DNA of 57,456 bases from a virus. The position numbers and the translations under genes were made by a program. The notes under the pieces are model-generated. The model worked only from the letters and a program-made list of their open reading frames with translations, had not been told where the DNA came from and did no database searches. Below, piece by piece: positions 28,477 to 36,761 of the stretch (positions within the stretch are counted from its first letter, which is position 1; the number at the start of each line of letters is the position of its first letter). The stretch spans positions 1 through 57,456 of the IMG/VR virus record IMGVR_UViG_3300013004_000054; one strand, written 5' to 3'.

Positions 28477-29418
28477 TCACTCACTTCCTTTCTTCTCTTC
28501 GTTGTTGTTGTAATATCCGTATGGATCTGCTGATGCATACGATTCGCTAATTGCTTGTTCGGCGGCGGAACCGTCGTCGATCAGCGGGCAAATAGCGAAA
28601 AATTGGCACTTCCACTTACAGTCACGGCTTGGACGTGGATATGCGACTAGTTGATGAGTAACTCCCTCATCTAAAGCTTTACGGACGTTTAGCAAGTCGC
28701 TAATTGTTCCGTGGACGCGCTGCCAAAAGGCACGCAGTGTAAAGATGTTGTGACGAACTTCCATCTGCTCATAGAAAGGTGGCTTTGCATTTGCAGTGCG
28801 CTTTACCTTCTTCAACATCGTGAAGATGCCGCCTTCTGAACGTTCGCCTTCCTTATTTTGTGCAGTCTCGAGCATCATGTATGTAAGAATCTGCTCATTC
28901 ATATGCGCCATTGACGCGAAGTCTGTAAAGGAACCACCGACTGTCTTAAAGTCACGGAACATACGAACACCGTCAGCCTTGCGACGAACGCGCATGTCAA
29001 TCTTGCCTTGCAAGATTACCTTATTGTCGAACAACGGCATTTCAATAATCTCTTCAGTAGAAATCATCTCTAACTCTGCGTCGATACCTTGGTCTTCTAC
29101 CCAGTCAAGGTAACCTTCAAGCATGATGCGACCAAGCTCTGCCTCAGAGTCAAGATCAGAAGTATCGCGAAACGAATTGGCAAGAATTAACTTATCTTTT
29201 TCTACAAGTGCTGCGTGCGCCTCAATTAAAGGAATGTCCTTTGAGTAGTAGTCATCAAGCGCTTGGTGGATACGTGAACCAAGAGCAAGTGCGCCTGTTT
29301 TTGATTCCATTCTAGGTTGCAGTCTACGATAGTAGCTAAGCCACCACTTTCGTCTGCAGTCCTTAAACGTTTGCAGCTCTGAGTTAGAGATGCGTAGTGG
29401 ACCAGTAAGTTCACTCAT
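28477..29418 (-). CDS. PD-(D/E)XK nuclease, Cas4/RecB-like with Fe-S cluster, 313 aa
   Basis: LGSRIHQAL (His motif), VILQGKIDMRV (Asp motif) and FRDFKTVGG (D-x-K) form the RecB/Cas4 nuclease core. One cysteine near the N-terminus (KDCRRKWW) and three near the C-terminus (DCKWKCQFFAIC) match the AddB/Cas4 pattern that holds a 4Fe-4S cluster. It probably resects DNA ends for the Sak4-type annealing system encoded next to it. The ATG overlaps the helicase stop (ATGA), so the two are co-translated. No CRISPR array or other Cas gene is present. Confidence 0.8.
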   Translation of the reverse strand: MSELTGPLRISNSELQTFKDCRRKWWLSYYRRLQPRMESKTGALALGSRIHQALDDYYSKDIPLIEAHAALVEKDKLILANSFRDTSDLDSEAELGRIMLEGYLDWVEDQGIDAELEMISTEEIIEMPLFDNKVILQGKIDMRVRRKADGVRMFRDFKTVGGSFTDFASMAHMNEQILTYMMLETAQNKEGERSEGGIFTMLKKVKRTANAKPPFYEQMEVRHNIFTLRAFWQRVHGTISDLLNVRKALDEGVTHQLVAYPRPSRDCKWKCQFFAICPLIDDGSAAEQAISESYASADPYGYYNNNEEKKGSE

Positions 29419-31220
29419 AGTTTTCCCGCCTTATCATCTTTAAGAAGCGATAACAGTTGAGCCTTATCGCGAACGATTTGTTCAAAGTTATCTGCCTTTG
29501 TTTCTAGTACTTGAATTACGCGTTCCTCGATAGTTCCTTCAGTGACGTAATCAGTGATTACCACTGAGTCGTGAATCTCTGAACCAATACGGTGAATACG
29601 GTCAAGTGCTTGCTTGTGGTCAACAAGTGACCAAGGACGCTGTAGCATGACAAGACGTCTTGCCGCAGTTAGTGTAATTCCGACACCACCAGCCTGTGCT
29701 GTAAAAAGTATCCACTTGATCTTGCCAGCCTGAAAATCATCAACTGCTTGTTGACGTTCATCTTCATCCTGAGCACCAGTGATGAGACCATGTGGAATTT
29801 TTTCCTTAGTTAGTTCTGCACTAAGTAAATCTATAAGTTGTCGTGATACAGCGCATACTGCAACTGAGTCGTCACCAAAGTCGCCGCTCTTGATGTCGTC
29901 CATAAGCGCATCAACCTTGCACGAAGGACCGATAAGTTTAACTTCAGTCTCGCCTGTAGATTCATCAACTGTTACTTCTGCAAATGAACTTGCAAACTGC
30001 AGAAGACGAATTGTCTGAGTTAGTGCGCTTGGCGCAGTTAATGAATCTCCACCTTCAAGCTCTGCAATCATAAGATCACGCATCTGGTCGTAAGCTTTCT
30101 TTTGCTTAGTTGACATTTCAACGTCCTTGCGTTCAAACATCATTTCTGGCAGCCAAGGAAGTACTTTTTTCTTAAGCATACGACGCATACGAGGATTGAC
30201 GGCAGCATAGAACTCTTCTTCCATGTGAGGCTTTACACCAAGAACCATCATTCCGCCAAATGCGTTAAGCATAATGTTAATCATTCGGTCAATCCAGCGA
30301 GTCTTGCTTGGCCATTCCTCAGGTGACAACCAGTGAAGAATCGACCATAGATCTAAAACGTTGTTTGCAATAGGTGTTCCAGTGAGTGCAAAACGAATGT
30401 CAGCGTTCCCAGTAGCAGCCCACAGCGCACGTGTCTGTTTTGACTTAGGCTCTTTTGAGCGGTGAATCTCATCAGCAACTACTGACTTAAAGTCGATTGC
30501 GTTTAATTCACGACGATGTACCTCGCAACGATTTTCACTTACTTTTTCATCGTGGCCGCCGCAGTCCTTGCATTTTGCAAGAGCAATTGATCCATATCCT
30601 GCAAGTCTAGAGTGTGTCCTCAAGGACTCCCAGTTAATAACGAATACATCAGCGTCGTTCTCAAAGATCTTCCTACGTTGCGTTGCGGATCCTTTGATTA
30701 CCTCAACGTCAATGCCTGGCCACCAGCGCTCAAACTCACGCTTCCAGTTTTTCTTAAGAGTATTAGGGCAGACGATAAGAGCTGGGAACACATCGTTACC
30801 TTGTGCTTGTAATTCCTTTAGCGCACGGATTGCTTGGGCTGTTTTTCCTAAGCCAGGTTCATCAGCAAGTAGCGCCCGTCGTGCTGTAGCAAGAAACTTT
30901 ACGCCTGCTCGTTGGTGGGGAAATAGGTCCTCGTTAGAGGCGTCCTCAAGGGTCTCTAGGTCACGAAGAGCGTTGGCTGGGGTAATACGCGTGGCTAGCT
31001 CATTTGATGCCCAGAGCGACAATTTAGGGCCAATTATTAGGTCGTCACGAAAGGTTGAGCGTAAGGCAAGACAGGTTGCCCACGATGCAGGAACTCTCCA
31101 CTGCTGCGCACCGGCATCCCATTTTGATCCAGGAATACTTTTGCAAAGCTCTTTAAAGCGCCACTCAGTATGGATAATTATATTAGCGCTTGAATCATCA
31201 AGCTCTACATTTACTGGCAC
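29415..31220 (-). CDS. SNF2-family DNA helicase/translocase, 601 aa
   Basis: Walker A is DEPGLGKTAQA, motif II is VVADEIHRSK (DEIH), motif III is FALTGTPIAN, and the second RecA domain ends with GVGITLTAARR and QALDRIHRIGS (motif VI). An N-terminal ~95 residues, including KWDAGAQQWRVP, resemble the HARP-type substrate domain of annealing helicases such as SMARCAL1. An inserted cysteine set (CKDCGGH, then C and H) suggests a small zinc knuckle. It would remodel replication forks or recombination intermediates. GTG at 31220 starts the frame, with a candidate promoter just upstream. Confidence 0.85.
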   Translation of the reverse strand: MPVNVELDDSSANIIIHTEWRFKELCKSIPGSKWDAGAQQWRVPASWATCLALRSTFRDDLIIGPKLSLWASNELATRITPANALRDLETLEDASNEDLFPHQRAGVKFLATARRALLADEPGLGKTAQAIRALKELQAQGNDVFPALIVCPNTLKKNWKREFERWWPGIDVEVIKGSATQRRKIFENDADVFVINWESLRTHSRLAGYGSIALAKCKDCGGHDEKVSENRCEVHRRELNAIDFKSVVADEIHRSKEPKSKQTRALWAATGNADIRFALTGTPIANNVLDLWSILHWLSPEEWPSKTRWIDRMINIMLNAFGGMMVLGVKPHMEEEFYAAVNPRMRRMLKKKVLPWLPEMMFERKDVEMSTKQKKAYDQMRDLMIAELEGGDSLTAPSALTQTIRLLQFASSFAEVTVDESTGETEVKLIGPSCKVDALMDDIKSGDFGDDSVAVCAVSRQLIDLLSAELTKEKIPHGLITGAQDEDERQQAVDDFQAGKIKWILFTAQAGGVGITLTAARRLVMLQRPWSLVDHKQALDRIHRIGSEIHDSVVITDYVTEGTIEERVIQVLETKADNFEQIVRDKAQLLSLLKDDKAGKL

Positions 31221-31247
31221 TGTGCTTAGTCCTCTCGTCGTTACGTA

Positions 31248-31277
31248 ATCATACTATCAGGATTTTTAGAAAAGCAA
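31248..31277 (-). promoter_or_regulatory. Candidate promoter for helicase-nuclease-Sak4 genes
   Basis: On the minus strand TTGCTT (31277-31272) and TATGAT (31253-31248) are separated by 18 bp in the 87-bp gap upstream of the helicase. The predicted start of transcription would be about 20 bp before the GTG. Confidence 0.45.
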
Positions 31278-31307
31278 ACACTTTTCTGCTTAGTATCTAC
31301 TTTTTTA

Positions 31308-31760
31308 TTATTGTAGCAATCTTGTGGGTTTCCATCCTGTTTTTACCAGTCTAAGCAGCCCATGTCGAATAGCGTCAAGCGCGTGACCTTCCCCACCTTT
31401 ATGCCAGTATTCAAGTTTCTTAAGTTTAGGGTTATCAAACATTGCCTTTGCGTCCGCGGGAGACTGAAAATAAATGTCGTCAGGTTTTCTCCCTGCGTCC
31501 ATAAGACACTGCTTAAGGATACCAATTTGCTCAAGTGAGTAAGGTGCCTGCGAGTTACGAACAGTCTGAGCGTTGATGGTAAATCTTTCACACACTACTT
31601 CAACATCAGGGTACATCCGCAATGTTTCACGAATCGGTTGAGCGTATTCTTCCTGTTGGTACTCACCCGACCACACAAGAACGGGTTCAGCATCAGCCTC
31701 CCTGGTGAAAAGAGCCATACCAGTTGCCTTACCTGGGTCTACTGAAAGTATTACCTTCAT
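31308..31760 (-). CDS. RuvC-like Holliday junction resolvase, 150 aa
   Basis: I start at the ATG at 31760, which overlaps the deaminase stop (ATGA); the longer frame runs into that gene. The RNase H fold acidic residues are in ILSVDPGKATGMALF, EVVCERFTIN and HALDAIRHGL. The size is typical of phage RuvC-like enzymes, which trim branched DNA before packaging. The neighbours are replication and recombination genes. Confidence 0.8.
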   Translation of the reverse strand: MKVILSVDPGKATGMALFTREADAEPVLVWSGEYQQEEYAQPIRETLRMYPDVEVVCERFTINAQTVRNSQAPYSLEQIGILKQCLMDAGRKPDDIYFQSPADAKAMFDNPKLKKLEYWHKGGEGHALDAIRHGLLRLVKTGWKPTRLLQ

Positions 31761-32077
31761 GTCCACACCACCTGGGCTACGCCCAACCTTTCCAAATAAC
31801 TTTGACATTTCTTGCACGGCTTCGAATACGCAGGTGAACCATCAGCCGCAAGTCTTGCAACATAAACCAACGCGCCCTTGGCACGAGTCCCAGCAGCAAG
31901 AACGGCAGCAGCCTCAGCATGAATATGTGATCTACGCCAATGCGTTGTTGGGTCCGCTATTTTTTTGTTTGTTGCAGTTGCAATAATTCTCCCCCTAGAT
32001 ACCACGATACATCCGTGCCTGTATCGACACTTACTTTTTTGTGCAACCTCAAGAGCCATCTCAAGGTACCTGTTCAT
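31757..32077 (-). CDS. Small cytidine/deoxycytidylate deaminase-fold protein, 106 aa
   Basis: HIHAEAAAVLAAG and KPCKKCQSYLERLG give the H-A-E and P-C-x2-C zinc motifs of the deaminase superfamily. The early RHGCIVVSRGRIIATA is the usual first hairpin. At 106 residues it is smaller than the dCMP deaminase encoded 1.8 kb upstream, so the window has two deaminases. The substrate is unknown; a nucleotide, tRNA or modified base are all possible. Its start overlaps the polymerase stop by one base. Confidence 0.75.
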   Translation of the reverse strand: MNRYLEMALEVAQKSKCRYRHGCIVVSRGRIIATATNKKIADPTTHWRRSHIHAEAAAVLAAGTRAKGALVYVARLAADGSPAYSKPCKKCQSYLERLGVAQVVWT

Positions 32078-33897
32078 TAGTACTTATCTCCCCATGTTTC
32101 AAGTGGACCGTCGATACCTGATGTAAGCGGGACGTCCCAACCTTCACGAGTTGTCATGCACTCTTTGACTATCTGCATAATCTCTTGAGCGTCCTTGCGC
32201 GGTGCATTAAGAACAATTTCGTCGTGCACTGGAACGATGAGAAGCTCGGTTAGATCTGCTTGGTCAAGTTTAACAAGGTTAGACTTGAAAACTTCAGCCG
32301 CGCCTCCTTGAATTAGATAGTTAACAAGAGTGTAAGCGCGGTCATCATCACATGGGAGACGTCGTCCTGTCCAAGTATAAACGTAACCTTGCCCTTCTGC
32401 CTTTAGACGACGCATACCGGCATCTTCTATTTGGCGTTGGAACAGTGCCATTCCAGGATAGCGTGTGTCAAACGCATCGGACACTTGACGCATCTGCATT
32501 TCTGGAACTCCAGCAGTTAAAGCTTGTTTTGAGACGCCTGCTCCGTAGAGACGACCATAGACAGTTCCCTTAATAAGATTACGACGTTTGTCTGACCGTT
32601 GCATCGTTGGGTCATTGTAGATTTCACGACCAATTTCCGTGAACGGATCCGACCCCGTTGCGTCCGCACGATTGAATAGTGTGATGAGGTTTGGATCTTT
32701 AGAGAGTGATGCGAACATTCTGAATTCAACCTGGTCAAGGTCTGAGGTGATGATGACGTGATCTTCGTCCTTTGGGATAAACGCGGTACGAACAGTAGCA
32801 TCACCTTTAGGCAAAGTCTGTAGCGCTGGATTCTGAATAGACATGCGTGATGTGCGTGCGCCAAGTGTCTTTACTGATGGATGAACAAAGCCGTTGACGT
32901 TATCGTTAAGAAAGTTTGCAAAGTACGTGTTTGCAAGTTTATCTGCCTTGCGCTGCTTTAGAACTGTATCCGCTAGATTCTTTACCTCGGCGTTTCCTTC
33001 AATTGAAAGAAGCTGTAGTTGATCCTTATCTGCAGACTTCTGACCTGACGGAGTAAGCGCTGTGATCTCAGCGCCAAGGCTCTCGAATAGTCTTACCAGT
33101 TGTATGTTACTTGTGATTGATACACCGTTGTATGTTTGTGCTGCCCAGGTCTTTACAGACTCGGCATAGGACGTTAGCTCGTCAAACTTTTTCTTAGAGT
33201 AGTCAAGGTCGATACGCGCGCCATTGATTTCCATACGAGTGACGATCTTACGTGCAGCCATTTCTAATTCGTAGGCACGATGGTACGGTTGCCCTGGACC
33301 ACATTTCTCCCAGAACTGTTCCCACAAGCGCATAGTTAACACAGTATCCAACGCGCCATAAGCCCAGTAAGGTTGGAAGTTAGTTGGAACAGTTCCCCAT
33401 GTCCAACCATTTGTTACAAGTGATACATCTAATGTTTCCTGCATTGCTGCAGCACGACTATCAACATACAAAGATGAAAGACGCTTTAGCGCACCGGAAC
33501 CAAGTGGATCAATGATGTGAGCCATAATCATTGTGTCATGTGAACGTCCCCAGGGCATCTGCCATGTTGAGTGAACATCAAACCAACGAGCCTCAAACGC
33601 AATGTTGTGACAAACTATAGGTCCATCAAACTTGTCCATTGCCTCATAAAACACGCCGGCCCATTCCTTCCAGGGAATTGCCCAGCCAGTCATGCCATCA
33701 CCAACTTGCACTAGGCGCAGTTGCCCGTGCCAAGGTGAAAGAGCGTCCTTACGTTCGCCACCAGGATTCTCACCTGTTTCAGTATCTATTGCAATCGCGT
33801 TGTGTGGACGGCGTTCTCCAAGCCAAGATATAAACTGATGTGCAGTTTCTACGTTGTCTACGAGATGCAGTTTAACGTCACTTAGTCCTTCAGTCAT
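32077..33897 (-). CDS. polA: Family A DNA polymerase with 3'-5' exonuclease domain, 606 aa
   Basis: The exonuclease domain opens with IAIDTETGENPGG (Exo I). Polymerase motif A is TSDLDQVEFRMFA, motif B (O helix) is RRNLIKGTVYGRLYG and motif C is VPVHDEIVLNAP. There is no 5'-3' exonuclease domain, as in phage T7-like replicative enzymes. The residue four after the O-helix lysine is Tyr, as in T7 polymerase, which is known to reduce discrimination against dideoxynucleotides. GAGGTGA eight bases upstream supports the ATG at 33897. It is probably the phage replicase, since no other polymerase is in the window. Confidence 0.92.
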   Translation of the reverse strand: MTEGLSDVKLHLVDNVETAHQFISWLGERRPHNAIAIDTETGENPGGERKDALSPWHGQLRLVQVGDGMTGWAIPWKEWAGVFYEAMDKFDGPIVCHNIAFEARWFDVHSTWQMPWGRSHDTMIMAHIIDPLGSGALKRLSSLYVDSRAAAMQETLDVSLVTNGWTWGTVPTNFQPYWAYGALDTVLTMRLWEQFWEKCGPGQPYHRAYELEMAARKIVTRMEINGARIDLDYSKKKFDELTSYAESVKTWAAQTYNGVSITSNIQLVRLFESLGAEITALTPSGQKSADKDQLQLLSIEGNAEVKNLADTVLKQRKADKLANTYFANFLNDNVNGFVHPSVKTLGARTSRMSIQNPALQTLPKGDATVRTAFIPKDEDHVIITSDLDQVEFRMFASLSKDPNLITLFNRADATGSDPFTEIGREIYNDPTMQRSDKRRNLIKGTVYGRLYGAGVSKQALTAGVPEMQMRQVSDAFDTRYPGMALFQRQIEDAGMRRLKAEGQGYVYTWTGRRLPCDDDRAYTLVNYLIQGGAAEVFKSNLVKLDQADLTELLIVPVHDEIVLNAPRKDAQEIMQIVKECMTTREGWDVPLTSGIDGPLETWGDKY

Positions 33898-34360
33898 TTA
33901 GAATCGTCACCTCAATGTTACAGTTTTTAAGATACTCAATTGTTGCTTCCGGCTTACGGTGCGCGGCGGTACTACTGACACGCATAACAACTCGATGTAC
34001 TCCTGAGTTTGACACAAGCTTTGCACACTGCATACACGCAACATCAGTGATGTATATTGTTCCGCCTTCAATACGAGAACGGTCAACATACATGAGTGCA
34101 TTAGCCTCAGCATGAATGGACGGGCAAGCGTCATAAACGTTGTCCAATGGAGCAACACCTTGTGCCCGTGGACACCAGCTAATACAATCACCTTCAACCT
34201 CAAGTGTTGCTGCTGGTCCGTTATAACCGGTAGAGGCTATTCGTTGATTAGCTGAAACGATAACCGCGCCAATTTGCGCACGAGAACAGCGTGAACGACA
34301 TGCAATAGTGTCTGCAATAGTCATCCACGTTGTATCCCAAGATGGCCTAATCTGTGCCAT
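33890..34360 (-). CDS. Deoxycytidylate (dCMP) deaminase, 156 aa
   Basis: The zinc site is SIHAEANALMYV plus CMQCAKLV, preceded by the CSRAQIGAVIV hairpin and a CPRA region typical of dCMP deaminases. It converts dCMP to dUMP. It sits between the hydroxymethylase-like gene and the polymerase, overlapping the polymerase start by 8 bp. In T4-like pathways dCMP deaminase balances thymidine supply against hydroxymethylation of dCMP. Confidence 0.88.
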   Translation of the reverse strand: MAQIRPSWDTTWMTIADTIACRSRCSRAQIGAVIVSANQRIASTGYNGPAATLEVEGDCISWCPRAQGVAPLDNVYDACPSIHAEANALMYVDRSRIEGGTIYITDVACMQCAKLVSNSGVHRVVMRVSSTAAHRKPEATIEYLKNCNIEVTILND

Positions 34361-34368
34361 TTGCTTGC

Positions 34369-35247
34369 CTACTTTTCTTCAGCTTCTTGCTTTTCAGCTG
34401 CTTTTCTTTTATTACTTTCAATAGATGAAACCATTGCGCGAGTGTACCATTCTTCGTCACCTGTAAGTCTCATTGTTGCAGTTAGATCAGTCACCGCGTC
34501 GAGTGCAAGAAGAGCAGACGACTGAACCTCGCGCCAAGAGCGTCCAGTAATGTAAGGAATTGGTTCCATCTCCTTCGCGTACTTAAGAGTATTCGCTGCC
34601 TCATAGTTATTTTCATAGATGTGCAATGAACCAACGTGGTGAGCGTATGTTCCAGGCTCGATACCAAGAACTGATGCCACCGCAAGTTGAACGCGGGTAA
34701 ACTGGAAGAAGTCATAAGCAGCACCAAGCCAAACATCGTTTGAGCGCATGTACACGCTCATGTTAAGCTTATTATTGCGAATTCTAAACTGATGAAGAAT
34801 CGTGCACGGATAGTCGCGCTTTCCAGGTTGCAGATCAAACTGTGGGTTCCAAATAGTAACAACAGCCTGTCGCGTGTCTGGGTCTTTCTTTAGGCGACCA
34901 ATTACTGTGTCAAACTGATTAGCTGTGCGAAGACCGTATGCACCGTGAAACAAACCGTTGTCCTCGGCGTAGTTAGCAAACTGCGGTCCAATTGCAACCA
35001 CAAGCCCTGGGTAACTTGTACCAGACAGAAGCTGGCAAGCCTCAACCGCACCAATACCAGGCACAGCTCCACGACCTACGCCTAACGGTAAGGTGTCATA
35101 GATATTATCTATATGAATTACCGCGTCCTCAATCTCAAGTGTCTTAAGACCGCGTGGAGCGACCTCTACACCGTTGTTTAAGACGTGCTTTACAAGATCA
35201 ACGTAACCGTTAACCCCGTCCTTTAGCTCGATTACCGAAGCGCCCAT
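34369..35247 (-). CDS. dCMP hydroxymethylase-like enzyme (thymidylate synthase fold), 292 aa
   Basis: The nucleophile is Cys148 in DYPCTILHQF. MRSNDVW (168-173) and VGSLHIY (205-211) match T4 dCMP hydroxymethylase (MRSND, VGSLHVY) better than thymidylate synthase (QRSCD, GGDTHLY). The residue that is Asn177 in E. coli thymidylate synthase, and that selects dUMP, is Asp179 here. T4 gp42 also has Asp, which favours dCMP. The predicted reaction adds a hydroxymethyl group from methylene-tetrahydrofolate to C5 of dCMP. GGAGG precedes the ATG. It overlaps the kinase fusion by 16 bp. A plain thymidylate synthase is the main alternative, but the motif pattern argues against it. Confidence 0.8.
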   Translation of the reverse strand: MGASVIELKDGVNGYVDLVKHVLNNGVEVAPRGLKTLEIEDAVIHIDNIYDTLPLGVGRGAVPGIGAVEACQLLSGTSYPGLVVAIGPQFANYAEDNGLFHGAYGLRTANQFDTVIGRLKKDPDTRQAVVTIWNPQFDLQPGKRDYPCTILHQFRIRNNKLNMSVYMRSNDVWLGAAYDFFQFTRVQLAVASVLGIEPGTYAHHVGSLHIYENNYEAANTLKYAKEMEPIPYITGRSWREVQSSALLALDAVTDLTATMRLTGDEEWYTRAMVSSIESNKRKAAEKQEAEEK

Positions 35248-36233
35248 TTGTCCTCCTTGTTTGGGTTTGTTGTATTTCTTTTAATTGCCTCGCCATACTC
35301 TGTCTTATCGCGATTGTGAAATCTGCGAACGTACTGTGGGTGAGGCAAAACTACGTCCGGTGTTACTCCTTGTGATTCCATTCCTTTTGCCGCAAGGCGA
35401 CCAAGAGCTATGGTTGTCGGTGAGTTAAGCGCAGTGTGAAGGGCGCTAAATGAACCATTCATGTCGTTGACGTTTACTATACCGACTGTCTTCCAAAACT
35501 CTGAAGGTAAGGCCGTAAGCAAGAACTCGCCAGAGTTACCATCAACCGGCATGAAAGGTAGATGGGTTTCTACGCCATACTTCTTTACGATGTTTCTGCA
35601 ATCACCAACAAGTAGAACCTCTGGCTCAAGTGAACCGATGTACTCTGGGAAAGAAACAAGTTTCTTGACTCTTTCGGAATTTAACGAGGCTGTATCAACA
35701 ACGCGCCTTGCAAGATCTGTTATGCCATCAAGACTATCGGCCTCTGGTTTAAGAATATCAGTAAGATTTGACACAACAGCGGCAGCGTTATACTGGTCAA
35801 GTATCTCACTAAGTTCGTTAACGTTGACAAAGTCGTCGCCGCGACTTGATAGACGAGACTGAATAACATCGAGAGGTTGATACAACCAAAATTGAGATAT
35901 ACCACGTGATTTCATGAAGAGCTCTGTCCATCGCCAGCCAGCTCTACCTAGTAAACCGTACCCATCATTATTCGTGTGAGGGCGTTTTAACGGTGCATAC
36001 GTAATCTCACCCCAGTGCCAACGATCTGATAGCGCGTTATTACGCGTCCAATCAACGGACTCAATTGACGTAACATAGTCGTTTAACACCCAACGACGAG
36101 TTTCCTCGCCTGGGCGACCTTTATGGAACTTCTGCAGATCACTTGACGGGTAGCGAGATCTAATCTCAGCATCAATAGCCTCGATTAGAGACGTTTTTCC
36201 AGAAGCGTCTGTACCTTCAATAACTATAAACAT
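35232..36233 (-). CDS. Thymidylate/dNMP kinase-like P-loop protein with C-terminal UDG-like domain, 333 aa
   Basis: Walker A is EGTDASGKTSL (residues 6-16), LSDRWHWGE supplies the DR-type motif, and RLSSRGDDF the lid-like arginines, so the first ~185 residues are a dNMP kinase. The last ~140 residues have the outline of a uracil-DNA-glycosylase-like fold: LLVGDCRN, PFMPVDGNSGEFLL, IALGRLAAKG, then LPHPQYVRRFH. The fusion is unusual. A kinase is needed to convert hydroxymethyl-dCMP to the diphosphate, as T4 gp1 does. The second domain may recognise a base or be inactive. It is the first gene after a promoter-like TGTTATAAT. Confidence 0.7.
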   Translation of the reverse strand: MFIVIEGTDASGKTSLIEAIDAEIRSRYPSSDLQKFHKGRPGEETRRWVLNDYVTSIESVDWTRNNALSDRWHWGEITYAPLKRPHTNNDGYGLLGRAGWRWTELFMKSRGISQFWLYQPLDVIQSRLSSRGDDFVNVNELSEILDQYNAAAVVSNLTDILKPEADSLDGITDLARRVVDTASLNSERVKKLVSFPEYIGSLEPEVLLVGDCRNIVKKYGVETHLPFMPVDGNSGEFLLTALPSEFWKTVGIVNVNDMNGSFSALHTALNSPTTIALGRLAAKGMESQGVTPDVVLPHPQYVRRFHNRDKTEYGEAIKRNTTNPNKEDKWALR

Positions 36234-36260
36234 TGCGTCCTTTGTCCTTAAGTAAATGTA

Positions 36261-36266
36261 ATTATA
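36261..36266 (-). promoter_or_regulatory. Extended -10 promoter of the nucleotide/replication operon
   Basis: On the minus strand TGTTATAAT (TATAAT at 36266-36261) lies about 30 bp before the ATG of the kinase fusion. The TG extension can compensate for the weak -35. It would drive the run of overlapping genes from the kinase to the RuvC-like gene. Confidence 0.5.
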
Positions 36267-36281
36267 ACACGTAAAGTATCT

Positions 36282-36761
36282 TTATGGAATAACCTCAACA
36301 CTATAGATTTTCTGGATTCCTTTGTCAATTGGAGCAGCTTGCTCGAGTAATCTCTCTGCAACCTTTGTCAGATAGCGAGCGCCACCTTGGTCATATTTAT
36401 AGAGAGCCTCGAGTACGGCATCGGGCTCTTCAGATACCTGTGCCCAATAACGATTAGTCTCAGGAAACGCAACCGGAAGATCCGCTGGATCATCAGGTGG
36501 TCTGCACGTATCGCAAGGCAGTGCGTCATCAACAATGTCTGTCGAAGGGACTTCACGAAGTCCGTATCGTTTCACAAGAGGACAAGCAGCAGTGTGGTAG
36601 ATAAGTGATACGCCTACGCGTGAAAGAATATATGAGCCGTTCTCTGTTCGGTATAGCTCAAATTCAATCCAGCGCGTAGACCCTGCTCGCCAAGATGATG
36701 ACTTCGCAAGAAGTTTACCGTTGAACTGAAGTACTCGTGTTCCGTCCTTTACCTCAAACAC
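36282..36761 (-). CDS. Unknown protein with His/Cys cluster, 159 aa
   Basis: The product begins MFEVKDGTRVLQFNGKLLAK. The first 60 residues look like a beta sheet (RWIEFELYRTENGSYILSRV). IYHTAACPLV and LPCDTCRPP provide His and three Cys that could bind zinc. The C-terminal ~60 residues are helical. The family is not recognised, although similar proteins occur in actinophage early regions. It overlaps the upstream small gene by 8 bp. Confidence 0.55.
   Translation of the reverse strand: MFEVKDGTRVLQFNGKLLAKSSSWRAGSTRWIEFELYRTENGSYILSRVGVSLIYHTAACPLVKRYGLREVPSTDIVDDALPCDTCRPPDDPADLPVAFPETNRYWAQVSEEPDAVLEALYKYDQGGARYLTKVAERLLEQAAPIDKGIQKIYSVEVIP

Noticed and set aside
28477-29418. Cas4 of a CRISPR system
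   Set aside because: The Cas4/RecB-like nuclease stands beside Sak4, SSB and helicase genes, and no repeat array or other cas gene is present; a recombination nuclease is simpler.
31265-31284. AGAAAAG-N6-CTTTTCT hairpin as terminator
   Set aside because: The stem is AT-rich and weak, lies in a promoter-bearing gap and overlaps the candidate -35 region, so termination was not called.
34369-35247. Ordinary thymidylate synthase
   Set aside because: The Asp179, MRSND and VGSLH features fit dCMP hydroxymethylase rather than dUMP-specific synthase; kept as an alternative only.
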